Source: Tenderia sp965602225
Lineage (GTDB): Bacteria; Pseudomonadota; Gammaproteobacteria; Tenderiales; Tenderiaceae
Assembly (NCBI GenBank): GCA_965602225.1
Contig: CBFCYE010000066.1
Location: 1 to 7,507 of the forward strand
Direction of reading: 5' to 3'
Length of the DNA stretch: 7,507 nucleotides
Shown: one piece after another, positions 1 to 6,327 of the stretch
Layout: every line of letters starts with the position of its first letter
Numbering within the stretch: position 1 is the first letter of the stretch
The notes under the pieces: generated by a model
Told to the model about the DNA's origin: nothing
What the model saw: the letters and a program-made list of their open reading frames with translations, nothing else
Database searches by the model: none
Translations under genes and position numbers: made by a program

Positions 1-423
1 CGCTTCGGCCAGGGCCGAGGCACCGTCATACAAAGAGGCATTGGAAACATCCAGAGCATTCAGGCTAGCCATCATGGTTTGATATTCATACACCACCTGC
101 AAGGTGCCCTGACTGGCTTCGGCCTGATACGGCGTATAGGCACTGTAAAACTCACCACGGGTAGTAATATCCCACACCGCCTGCGGGATGTGGTGTTCAT
201 AGGCACCCGCACCGATAAAATTCAAACCTGTCGCATCACCAGCAGCACACTCACGCATCATACGAGCGACACCCATCTCGTTCAGACCGGCCGGTACAGC
301 ATCACTCAACCCGTCAACGCGCAACTCGGCAGGAATTTCATCAAACAAGTCTTCAATGCTATTGGCGCCAATGGCGGCCAACATCTCTTTTTCATCTTGC
401 TCGGTATGTGGAATAAAGGGCAT
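1..423 (-). CDS. gcvPA: Glycine dehydrogenase (decarboxylating) subunit 1, GcvPA, N-terminal part
   Basis: The N-terminal half of the split P-protein of the glycine cleavage system. With GcvPB it forms the PLP enzyme that decarboxylates glycine and passes the aminomethyl group to lipoyl-GcvH in the cytoplasm. The window shows the first 141 codons, open to the left edge, so the gene is partial (the family is about 450 residues). The protein starts MPFIPHTEQDEKEMLAAIG, which is the family's usual start, and continues with typical segments such as NFIGAGAYEHHIPQ, SAYTPYQAEASQGTLQ and YDGASALAEA. The start codon is at 423-421, with only a weak purine-rich Shine-Dalgarno (AGAGAAAAG). It lies 94 bp downstream of gcvH in the same direction, so it is probably the fourth gene of the lipA-gcvT-gcvH-gcvPA operon, with gcvPB expected outside the window. 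The split form separates this operon from the fused GcvP of enteric bacteria. Confidence 0.95.
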   Translation of the reverse strand, partial: MPFIPHTEQDEKEMLAAIGANSIEDLFDEIPAELRVDGLSDAVPAGLNEMGVARMMRECAAGDATGLNFIGAGAYEHHIPQAVWDITTRGEFYSAYTPYQAEASQGTLQVVYEYQTMMASLNALDVSNASLYDGASALAEA

Positions 424-517
424 CGCTTTTCTCTACTTACATTTAATAACTATTACTAATAAAGAAGATGTTTTCACGCCCACCGGCATACAACAGTGAG
501 CGCGAAAATAGACCTTT

Positions 518-916
518 TTAATCTTCGTCTGCTTCAGTGGTGGCTTCTGTATAGGCATCCGCATCCATCAACTCTTCCAACTCACCTTCTTCGGTCAGTC
601 TGACCTGCATAATCCAACCATCAGCATAGGGATGGTGATTAACCAGATCAGGGCTGTCGACCAAGTCTTCGTTAACAGCAACCACTTCACCCGTCACCGG
701 ACTATAGACATCAGAGGCCGCCTTGACTGACTCAACCACGGCACACTCTTCACCGGCTGAAACAGCAGCACCTACTTCAGGCAGTTCAACAAACACCATA
801 TCACCCAACAGCTCTTGGGCATGATCACTAATGCCAATTCTTACCGTGCCGTCTTCAAGATCTTCAACCCATTCGTGGCTCTTGGTGTATTTCAGGTTCG
901 CTGGAATTTCGCTCAT
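518..916 (-). CDS. gcvH: Glycine cleavage system H protein (lipoyl carrier)
   Basis: GcvH is the small lipoylated shuttle that carries the aminomethyl intermediate from the P-protein to GcvT and the reduced lipoate to the L-protein. The 132-residue product has the normal family length. It opens with the typical KYTKSHEWVE and has ISDHAQELLGDMVFVELPEVG at about 29-49. The lipoyl attachment segment is VESVKAASDVYSP, with K65 as the modified lysine. HPYADGWIMQVR follows and the tail is acidic. A clean Shine-Dalgarno GAGG (minus strand, 928-925) lies 8 nt before the ATG at 916, which fixes the start. It is downstream of gcvT across a 138-bp spacer that contains a G/C-run inverted-repeat element, and upstream of gcvPA. 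Its cofactor needs LipA, encoded two genes upstream in the same unit; no octanoyltransferase gene is visible here. Confidence 0.97.
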   Translation of the reverse strand: MSEIPANLKYTKSHEWVEDLEDGTVRIGISDHAQELLGDMVFVELPEVGAAVSAGEECAVVESVKAASDVYSPVTGEVVAVNEDLVDSPDLVNHHPYADGWIMQVRLTEEGELEELMDADAYTEATTEADED

Positions 917-955
917 TGTTTAATCCTCAAAAATTATTTTTAAAATCTTGTTATA

Positions 956-1044
956 CCCTCCCCCTACAAGGGCGAGGGCTAGGGCGGGGGTGCTATCTAC
1001 ACGCCACCCCCATCCCAACCTTCCCCCCTGTAAGGAGGAAGGAG
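956..1044. repeat. G/C-run inverted-repeat element, copy A (gcvT-gcvH spacer)
   Basis: The left arm (956-992) begins CCCTCCCCCTACAAGGGCGA and ends GGGGGTG. The right arm (1005-1044) begins CACCCCCATCCCAACC and ends GGAGGAAGGAG. The arms are imperfect reverse complements, separated by 12 nt, and each arm can fold into its own small hairpin. A second copy with nearly the same arms but a longer centre lies at 4992-5099. The layout matches a short non-autonomous dispersed repeat (REP or MITE type) placed between genes of an operon. In the gcv transcript it would form a stable structure between gcvT and gcvH; any effect on mRNA stability is inference. Confidence 0.8.
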
Positions 1045-1054
1045 ACTATCAAGC

Positions 1055-2149
1055 CTAATTCAATTCAACACAGACCTGGCCATTACGGGCAAACGGTGGT
1101 TTAACCACCTTGCAGGCCAACTCTTTACCGCGCACGGCAACAGCACACTCATCGGCCACAGAGGCAGCAACCCGAGCAAATGCAATCGATTTACCCAGGG
1201 TCGGTGAAAAGCCACCGCTAGTGGTCTCACCTACCACCTCGCCATTCAATACCACGTCCTGGTGCGCGCGCAACACACCCTTATCCTGCAACACCAGGCC
1301 AATGAACTTACGCAAGCCGCCTTTGCCACGCTGTGCTTCCAGCGCCTGGCGACCAATAAAATCACGCTCGGTCGGCTCCCAGGCCACAGTCCAGTTCAAA
1401 CCGGCTTCCAGCGGACTAATGCTTTCATCCATATCAGAACCATACAGATTCATGCCCGCTTCCAGCCGCAGGCTGTCACGACAACCCAGGCCACAAGGGC
1501 GCACGCCCTGCTCGATCAGCTGCTGCCACATCGCGGCGACCTGCTCGGCCGGCACCACAATCTCATAACCATCTTCGCCGGTATAACCGGTGCGGGCGAT
1601 AAACAGACCATCAGACTCAACGCCCATAAATATCTTCATGCCAGCAGCGGCTTCCGCCTGAGTCGCAGTCATCACCGCATGGGCCTTGGCACGAGCATTG
1701 GGGCCTTGCACCGCAATCATGGCCAGCTCAGCACGCTCGCTCACCTTCACCGCAAAGGCAGCAGCCTGTTTTGTTATCCAGGCCAGATCCTTGTCACGGG
1801 TACCGGCATTCACCACCATGCGAAAATTCTGTTCATCCCGATAATAGACGATCAAGTCATCAATGACACCACCGTCTTCTTGCAACATGCAGCTGTAGAG
1901 CGCCTTGCCGGCGACCTTCAACTTGGCCACATCATTGGCCAGCAACTTTTGCAAAAAGGCCTTAACCTCAGCACCCTGCAGATCAACCACCACCATGTGC
2001 GAAACATCAAACATGCCAGCATCGTTGCGCACGGCGTGATGTTCTTCAAGTTGGGAACCGTAGTTCAACGGCATATTCCAACCAGCAAAATCGACCATCT
2101 TGCCGCCACAGGCAACGTGCTGATCAAACAGCGGAGTTTTATTCGGCAT
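1055..2149 (-). CDS. gcvT: Aminomethyltransferase, glycine cleavage T protein
   Basis: GcvT transfers the methylene carbon of aminomethyl-lipoyl-GcvH to tetrahydrofolate, releasing ammonia and leaving dihydrolipoyl-GcvH. The 364 residues match the usual family length. Diagnostic segments in order are TPLFDQHVACGGKMVDFAGW near the N terminus, MFDVSHM at about 46-52, GGVIDDLIVYY at about 93-103 (its Asp pair includes the conserved catalytic/folate-site aspartate), YTGEDGYEI in the middle, and LRLEAGMNLYGSDMDE. The start at 2149 is supported by a Shine-Dalgarno AAGGA (minus strand, 2162-2158) with 8-nt spacing. The first 11 bp overlap the end of lipA in another frame, so the two are probably translationally coupled. 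The gene is followed by a repeat element and then gcvH. Nothing is broken or missing. Confidence 0.97.
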   Translation of the reverse strand: MPNKTPLFDQHVACGGKMVDFAGWNMPLNYGSQLEEHHAVRNDAGMFDVSHMVVVDLQGAEVKAFLQKLLANDVAKLKVAGKALYSCMLQEDGGVIDDLIVYYRDEQNFRMVVNAGTRDKDLAWITKQAAAFAVKVSERAELAMIAVQGPNARAKAHAVMTATQAEAAAGMKIFMGVESDGLFIARTGYTGEDGYEIVVPAEQVAAMWQQLIEQGVRPCGLGCRDSLRLEAGMNLYGSDMDESISPLEAGLNWTVAWEPTERDFIGRQALEAQRGKGGLRKFIGLVLQDKGVLRAHQDVVLNGEVVGETTSGGFSPTLGKSIAFARVAASVADECAVAVRGKELACKVVKPPFARNGQVCVELN

Positions 2150-3101
2150 GATTTATATCCTTGGTTTGTTGTTCGACTTGAGCCGGCTCAATATAGCCCT
2201 CTTTGGCATGCCCCTCTTCCGCATGATAGGAAGATCGCACCATTGGCCCGGCCTTGACCCAGGCAAAGCCCATCTCCTTGGCCTCGACCTCGTATTCTAA
2301 GAATGTTTCAGGGCTGAGATATTCTTTCACCGGCAGATGCTGACGACTGGGGCGCAAGTACTGCCCCAGCGACGCGCGTACCACACCAGCCTGGCGCAGA
2401 TCACGCAGCACAGCCAACACCTCGGCTTTGCTTTCGCCCAGCCCCAACATCAACGATGACTTGGCCTCAACACCCGGCTGTTTCGCCGCCAGCGCCAACA
2501 GATCCAGTGAACGTTCGTAGCGAGAACCCTTGCGCACCTCTTTATATAGGGCAGGCACGGTCTCAACGTTATGGCCCCAGACCAGTTGACCACCAGCTAC
2601 CGAGTCACAGATCAGATCCACCGCCGCCTGCTGGCCCTGCTGAAAATCTGGCGTAAGAATCTCCAGGCCAATCTCAGGATTGTCCTGACGCAGGCGCTTG
2701 AGCAGCTCGGCATAAATCGCCGCCCCGCCATCGGGCTGATCATCACGATTGACCGAGGTTAGCACCACGTAGTCCAGCCCCATCTTGGCCACTGCTTCAG
2801 CGACACGACGCGGCTCATCGGTATCGAGAAATTCAGGGCGACCGGTTTTGACATTGCAGAAACCACAGGCTCGGGTGCAGGTATCACCCAGCAGCATAAA
2901 GGTGGCGGTGCCACGGCTCCAGCACTCAGCCCGATTTGGGCAATGAGCCTCTTCGCAGACCGTATTAAGCCCCTGACTCTTAACTGTGTTGGCAGTCTTG
3001 CCATAGGCAGCATTACCGCCCAGGCGCTGACGAATCCAGCTCGGCATGCGACTGGCATTAGGCTTGGAAGAATGATCAAAAACCGGGATGTGTATCGCCA
3101 T
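2139..3101 (-). CDS. lipA: Lipoyl synthase (radical SAM)
   Basis: LipA inserts two sulfur atoms into octanoyl groups bound to GcvH and 2-oxoacid dehydrogenase E2 subunits, making the lipoyl cofactor. The 320-residue product contains both Fe-S cluster motifs of the family: the auxiliary cluster CEEAHCPNRAEC (C49, C54, C60) and the radical SAM motif CTRACGFC (C75, C79, C82). The conserved C-terminal RSSY is at 289-292, where a serine ligates the auxiliary cluster. Other family segments are MPSWIRQRL near residue 20 and DYVVLTSVNRDDQPDGGA in the middle. The ATG at 3101 has a GAGA Shine-Dalgarno 5 nt upstream. It is the first gene after the tandem glycine riboswitch and overlaps gcvT by 11 bp, so its expression is probably glycine-responsive along with the cleavage system. 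That placement is less familiar than gcvT coming directly after the riboswitch. Confidence 0.96.
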   Translation of the reverse strand: MAIHIPVFDHSSKPNASRMPSWIRQRLGGNAAYGKTANTVKSQGLNTVCEEAHCPNRAECWSRGTATFMLLGDTCTRACGFCNVKTGRPEFLDTDEPRRVAEAVAKMGLDYVVLTSVNRDDQPDGGAAIYAELLKRLRQDNPEIGLEILTPDFQQGQQAAVDLICDSVAGGQLVWGHNVETVPALYKEVRKGSRYERSLDLLALAAKQPGVEAKSSLMLGLGESKAEVLAVLRDLRQAGVVRASLGQYLRPSRQHLPVKEYLSPETFLEYEVEAKEMGFAWVKAGPMVRSSYHAEEGHAKEGYIEPAQVEQQTKDINHAE

Positions 3102-3130
3102 CGTTATCTCTGAATCGCTACCGTTTAAAC

Positions 3131-3174
3131 AAAAAAAGGGCGACAGATAAACGTTTAACGCTTATCTATCGCCC
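3131..3174 (-). terminator. Intrinsic terminator, riboswitch expression platform
   Basis: On the minus strand the RNA GGGCGAUAGAUAAGCG pairs with CGUUUAUCUGUCGCCC around a 5-nt loop (16 pairs, two of them G-U), followed by a run of seven U (plus-strand A run 3131-3137). It is placed between aptamer 2 and lipA, and its base directly abuts the P1 closing stem of aptamer 2 (CAGAG at 3179-3175). This is the expected place for transcription attenuation of the gcv operon. Glycine riboswitches ahead of gcv genes normally switch expression on, so glycine should favour read-through here. Confidence 0.92.
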
Positions 3175-3337
3175 CTCTGTCCGGTTACCTGAGAGTGTTT
3201 ACCCCCTTCGGTGCGCTGCCTTATCGGCGCTCTCCAGAGACAACCACCAGCCACGATCCTGAAGCCTGAGCGATTCCGGGCGGTTGCGCCTTCGGCGGTG
3301 TCAACTACGACACTCTCTCCCGCGGATGGTATTGGTT
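3175..3337 (-). ncRNA. Tandem glycine riboswitch (two aptamers with leader-linker helix)
   Basis: Aptamer 1 spans about 3325-3251 on the minus strand. Its P1 pairs CCGCGG (3325-3320) with UCGUGG (3256-3251), and it carries GGGAGAG, CGCCGAAGGCGCAA, CUCAGGC and AGGAUC. Aptamer 2 spans about 3240-3175. It has P1 CUCUG/CAGAG, GGAGAGC, CACCGAAGGGGGUAAA and CUCUCAGGUAACCGGACAGAG. These are the hallmark conserved blocks of the glycine (gcvT) riboswitch class. A leader strand AACCA (3337-3333) can pair with UGGUU in the inter-aptamer linker (3246-3242), matching the leader-linker helix known to help folding in this class. The riboswitch is followed immediately by a strong terminator and then lipA, so it should control lipA, gcvT, gcvH and gcvPA together in response to glycine. 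Confidence 0.97.
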
Positions 3338-3345
3338 GAGGCCGA

Positions 3346-3374
3346 ACTATACCTGTAACCACTCCCAAATCCAA
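3346..3374 (-). promoter_or_regulatory. Sigma70 promoter of the riboswitch-lipA-gcv operon
   Basis: On the minus strand TTGGAT (3374-3369) and TATAGT (3351-3346) are separated by exactly 17 nt. The predicted transcription start, about 7 nt further on near 3339, falls just before the AACCA leader strand of the glycine riboswitch, which agrees with the RNA architecture. The promoter begins only about 18 bp after the stop codon of the upstream permease gene. Confidence 0.8.
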
Positions 3375-3391
3375 GCAGGGCTAGGTTAAAT

Positions 3392-4960
3392 CTAACGCCG
3401 CACCGCATGGCTACGCATCATAATCCACAGCGCCGGCAGAGTACCCAACACCAGCACCAGCGCTGCCGGCGCGGCCAGTTCCAGCATCTCTTCGCTGGCC
3501 TCGATCCAGATGCGGATCGGCAGAGTGTCAAAACCCACCGGCCGCAGCATCAGGGTGGCGGGCAGTTCTTTCAGCACATCGATGAACACCAACACCCAGG
3601 CGGTGATCATGCCGTTGCGGATCATGGGCAGGATCACCCGACGCAGGTTTTCCAGCGGCCCAGCGCCATGGATGCGGCCGGCCTGCTCAACGCTGGGCGT
3701 CAATTGTGACAAGGCCGACTCCTGCGACTGAATCGCCAGGGGCAGGAAGCGCACCACCAGGGCCATGATCAGCACGGCAAAACCGCCATACATAACCGGC
3801 ATCACGGCAATGACAAAGGCGATAACCCCCAGCGCCACCACCGGCCCGGGCAGGACAAAACCGATGCTGGAAAGCTGCACATAGGTGGTGCTGAGCCAGC
3901 TGCGCATGCGGGTGTGGAACAGGCCGATGGGCAGCGCCACCATCACCGCCACGGTAGCGGCGGTAAATGACACCACCCCGGTGTTAACGGCATAACCCCA
4001 GAATTTGGCATTGATCAGCCCCTGCACCAGCGCCTCATAACTCCAGGACAACATCCACAGCAACGGGATAATAAAAGAAAACATCGCCACCGTACCGAGC
4101 CAGCCCCAGATCAACAGCGACTCAGCCGCCGTGGCCTGCTTGCGCATCACAAAGCGGGTCTGGGCACCGGCGTAATAACGTTGCTGACGACGAAAAAAAC
4201 GTTCCAGCACCAGAAACCCCAGCGATATACTCACCAGGATCAGGCTCAAACCAGCGGCGGCCTGATAATCAAACCGACCGCTCATCTGTAGATAGATGCT
4301 CAGGGTAAAGGTCTGGTAGCGCAGCATGGAAACAGCGCCGAAATCTGACAGCGCATGCAACACCACCACAATCAGCCCCGCCGCCAGCGCCGGGCGCATC
4401 AACGGCAGGGTGACACGCTGAAACACCTGCCAGCGCGAAGCACCGTGGATGCGGGCGGCATCCTCCAGGCTACGGCGCGAACCGATCAGACTGGTGTAAC
4501 TAAGCAGAAAGACATAAGAAAAGGTCGCCAGCGCCAGCATGCTTGCCGCGCCACCGAGACCATAGATATCGATCACCGCGCCCTGGCCAGCAATGCCCTG
4601 CCACAATGAACCAAGCCAGCCATTGGGCTCCAGCAACACGGTATAGATATGGGCAAAGACATAGGTGGGGATGGTCAACGGCAACACCAGCAACCAGATC
4701 GCCAACTTGCGGCCAACAAAATCGCGCCGCGCCGCCAGCCAGGCGCTGGGCACGGCCAGAATCAGACACAGAATCGCCACCACCACCGCCAGCGACAGGG
4801 TATTGCCCAGCAACTCCGGCAGACGGCTGCTCCACAGTCCGGCCCACTTGCTGGCCGACAACTGCAGGCTGCTATAGACCACAAACAGCAACGGGATCGT
4901 CGCGATTAAGACGACGATCCCGGCCATGGAGCCCAGTGATCCGATTCTTGGTTTAGTCAT
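3392..4960 (-). CDS. fbpB: Ferric iron ABC transporter permease, fused two-domain (FbpB type)
   Basis: An inner-membrane permease that moves Fe3+ delivered by the periplasmic binding protein into the cytoplasm, powered by an ATPase not encoded here. The 522 residues consist of two homologous halves with about a dozen hydrophobic segments, the single-chain arrangement typical of FbpB, SfuB and AfuB. Each half has the cytoplasmic EAA-type loop that contacts the ATPase: EDAARIHGASRWQVF (166-180) followed by LPLMRP, and EQAGRIHGAGPLENL (425-439) followed by LPMIRNG. The first TM is at about 13-31. The start at 4960 has no clear Shine-Dalgarno; M12 is a possible alternative. It follows the binding-protein gene across a 145-bp spacer carrying a G/C-run repeat. 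No terminator is seen after its stop, and the gcv promoter begins almost at once. Substrates other than iron (thiamine and phosphonate permeases share this fold) are less likely given the Fur box upstream. Confidence 0.9.
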   Translation of the reverse strand: MTKPRIGSLGSMAGIVVLIATIPLLFVVYSSLQLSASKWAGLWSSRLPELLGNTLSLAVVVAILCLILAVPSAWLAARRDFVGRKLAIWLLVLPLTIPTYVFAHIYTVLLEPNGWLGSLWQGIAGQGAVIDIYGLGGAASMLALATFSYVFLLSYTSLIGSRRSLEDAARIHGASRWQVFQRVTLPLMRPALAAGLIVVVLHALSDFGAVSMLRYQTFTLSIYLQMSGRFDYQAAAGLSLILVSISLGFLVLERFFRRQQRYYAGAQTRFVMRKQATAAESLLIWGWLGTVAMFSFIIPLLWMLSWSYEALVQGLINAKFWGYAVNTGVVSFTAATVAVMVALPIGLFHTRMRSWLSTTYVQLSSIGFVLPGPVVALGVIAFVIAVMPVMYGGFAVLIMALVVRFLPLAIQSQESALSQLTPSVEQAGRIHGAGPLENLRRVILPMIRNGMITAWVLVFIDVLKELPATLMLRPVGFDTLPIRIWIEASEEMLELAAPAALVLVLGTLPALWIMMRSHAVRR

Positions 4961-4991
4961 TCATCAACAATTTATTACTTCATTTTTTATT

Positions 4992-5099
4992 CCCTCCCCC
5001 TTCACGGGGGAGGGTAGGGAGGGGGTGTAAAACCTAAACGATAGCACCATCGCCAACCCTCACCCCCATCCTAACCTTCCCCCCTCAAGGGGGAAGGAA
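4992..5099. repeat. G/C-run inverted-repeat element, copy B (fbpA-fbpB spacer)
   Basis: The left arm (4992-5027) starts CCCTCCCCCTTCACGGGGGA and ends GGGGGTG; the right arm (5061-5099) starts CACCCCCATCCTAACC and ends GGGGGAAGGAA. The arms are near-perfect reverse complements of each other and match the arms of copy A at 956-1044, but the centre is 33 nt instead of 12. Each arm is itself a hairpin (CCCTCCCCC with GGGGGAGGG). It fills most of the gap between the binding-protein and permease genes, a place where such elements can set different mRNA levels of the two; that role is inference. Confidence 0.82.
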
Positions 5100-5105
5100 C
5101 TCAAC

Positions 5106-6110
5106 CTATGGCATACCCACCATTTCAATCAGATCAATAGTCGCATCACGCTTCTGGCCCAACTTCACCATCGCCACATCCGCCACCTTATAACTACCCG
5201 CCGCTGGCACCATGGCCGCAGCCGCTACACCGGGGCGAGTCGGATATTCATTATTGGCCTCGGCGAAGATCTTCTGACCCTGCTCGGAGATCACAAAGGC
5301 AATAAACTTCTCAGCCAGCGCCTGATTCTTGCTGTGCTTGCTCACCGCCACACCGGCCACATTCCAGGCCACGCCCATGCCGTCCTGATCCGGCAGACGA
5401 ATCTCGATTGGCGCATTGGCATCCTTGGCCAGATGACGGTAGATGTAATAGTGATTCACCAAACCGACATCCTTCTGGCCGATGGCGACGGCATTCACAA
5501 TCTTGCTGTGCTTGTTAAACACCGAACCATCAACATTGGCCTTCATACCTTCAAGCCACGCCTTGGCCTTGGCCTCACCAGCCGACTCCATATATACAGT
5601 CACCCCGGCGATATAACTTTCGTTAGCACTGTGGGTAATGCCCAGACGCCCGTTCAGACGTGGATCGGCCAGATCAAACACCGACTTCACCCAATCCAGA
5701 TCCTTGGCATTCTTGCTCACCACCAGCACCCGGGCGCGGGCCGACAGGCCAACCCAGCTATTATCGGTACCACGCAGGCTGGCAGGGATATCCTTCAGCA
5801 GCGCCTCATCCAGCGACTTAAACAGGCCAAGCTCAGCCCCCTTCTGCAGATTGCCAGCATCATTACTCAAATACAGGTCCGCCTGGGTACGCGCGCCTTC
5901 AATCTGCATCTTACTCAGCAGTGCGGTCGACTTACCCGAGTGCAACAGCACCTTGATACCCGTCTGCTCGGTGAACTTCTCCACCACCGGCGCAACAAAG
6001 CCGTCCTTACGGCCGGAATAGATCACCAGCTCATCCACCGCCCAGCTGAAGCTGGATACAAACAGCGAAGCCGCACCAGCCAGCAACGCCACAATATTTT
6101 TTGATTTCAT
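5106..6110 (-). CDS. fbpA: Periplasmic ferric iron-binding protein (FbpA/AfuA type)
   Basis: Substrate-binding protein of an Fe3+ ABC importer: it captures ferric iron in the periplasm and delivers it to the permease. From the chosen start the product is 334 residues, the usual size. It has a Sec signal peptide, MKSKNIVALLAGAASLFVSSFSWA, with cleavage likely after SWA. The mature part begins VDELVIYSGRKDGFVAPVVE, a hallmark of the family, followed by FTEQTGIKV. DPRLNGRLGITHS lies mid-protein. The NHYY motif (N231-Y234 if counted from an upstream ATG at 6128 plus six; N219-Y222 from this start) supplies the paired tyrosines that bind Fe3+ in FbpA proteins. The ATG at 6110 is preferred because GAGAAG lies just upstream and the signal peptide then begins at once; ATGs at 6113 and 6128 are in frame, the latter without a Shine-Dalgarno. 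A Fur box and promoter lie upstream and the permease gene downstream. Confidence 0.92.
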   Translation of the reverse strand: MKSKNIVALLAGAASLFVSSFSWAVDELVIYSGRKDGFVAPVVEKFTEQTGIKVLLHSGKSTALLSKMQIEGARTQADLYLSNDAGNLQKGAELGLFKSLDEALLKDIPASLRGTDNSWVGLSARARVLVVSKNAKDLDWVKSVFDLADPRLNGRLGITHSANESYIAGVTVYMESAGEAKAKAWLEGMKANVDGSVFNKHSKIVNAVAIGQKDVGLVNHYYIYRHLAKDANAPIEIRLPDQDGMGVAWNVAGVAVSKHSKNQALAEKFIAFVISEQGQKIFAEANNEYPTRPGVAAAAMVPAAGSYKVADVAMVKLGQKRDATIDLIEMVGMP

Positions 6111-6140
6111 CATCTTCTCTACCCACATGATTTATAGGAC

Positions 6141-6169
6141 TTGAGATGAATGATAATCATTCTTATTAG
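6141..6169 (+). promoter_or_regulatory. Possible divergent plus-strand promoter over the Fur box
   Basis: TTGAGA (6141-6146) and TATTAG (6164-6169) are 17 nt apart on the plus strand, with the Fur box filling the spacer. The -35 fits 5 of 6 consensus bases; the -10 is weaker at 4 of 6. The predicted start is near 6176. It interlocks with the fbpA promoter on the other strand. Support comes mostly from the plus-strand terminator about 150 bp downstream, which needs a transcript to act on. Confidence 0.4.
6146..6164. promoter_or_regulatory. Fur box
   Basis: GAATGATAATCATTC (6148-6162) is a perfect 7-1-7 inverted repeat centred on A6155. The 19-bp window around it matches 14 of 19 positions of the classical Fur consensus, including all 13 from AATGATAATCATT. 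It overlaps the -10 hexamer of the fbpA promoter, so iron-loaded Fur should block that promoter. It also fills the spacer of a possible plus-strand promoter. Confidence 0.88.
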
Positions 6170-6178
6170 CGATTGCAA
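6150..6178 (-). promoter_or_regulatory. Sigma70 promoter of the ferric iron uptake operon
   Basis: On the minus strand TTGCAA (6178-6173) and TATCAT (6155-6150) are 17 nt apart, predicting a start near 6143 and a leader of about 30 nt before the ATG at 6110. The -10 lies inside the Fur box, the standard layout for an iron-repressed promoter. Confidence 0.75.
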
Positions 6179-6327
6179 TAAGATATTTTTACCTGGCTAC
6201 CAAAAGACTGGATCAGGGTTTGGTTATGCAGTGAGCTAAGGTGTATAAACAATTGTTGGGAATATCTCCCGAAGGGGGATTAATCACCCCGCTTTGGGGG
6301 GCTAATTACAATATTAGGCCATTTTTT
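6176..6327 (+). ncRNA. Candidate Fur-regulated small RNA
   Basis: A predicted transcript of about 150 nt between the possible plus-strand promoter and an intrinsic terminator. The interval has no convincing protein gene: the only ATG opens a two-codon frame (ATG CAG TGA). It is rich in local pairing: ACCAAA with TTTGGT, GGGA with TCCC (6258-6270 region), GGGGGA with CACCCC (6274-6290), CCCC with GGGG (6287-6299), then the terminator stem and six U. Size, iron-box promoter and U-rich end are the general traits of Fur-repressed riboregulators such as RyhB and PrrF, but I see no sequence match to either. The alternative is a long 5' leader of the 133-codon gene at 6356, or fossil sequence. The 5' end is a prediction. 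Confidence 0.35.
6300..6327 (+). terminator. Intrinsic terminator, plus strand
   Basis: GGCTAAT (6300-6306) pairs with ATTAGGCC (6313-6320) around a 6-nt loop, with one bulged G, followed by A and six T (6322-6327). A second hairpin (CCCC GCTTT GGGG, 6287-6299) stacks directly before it. There is no A run on the left, so it works for plus-strand transcripts only. No plus-strand protein gene lies upstream of it in the spacer. Confidence 0.6.

Noticed and set aside
2139..2149. Possible frameshift or fusion between lipA and gcvT
   Set aside because: Both genes have complete family-length products and the 11-bp overlap contains a normal start and stop with a Shine-Dalgarno for gcvT, so this is ordinary gene overlap.
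1262..2257. Long plus-strand open frame of 331 codons opposite gcvT and the end of lipA
   Set aside because: It is antisense to well-supported GcvT and LipA frames and its translation is low-complexity and His/Gln-rich without any recognisable domain.
5334..6104. Plus-strand open frame of 256 codons opposite fbpA
   Set aside because: It is a shadow of the fbpA reading frame in GC-rich DNA; it shows no domain and no ribosome binding site.
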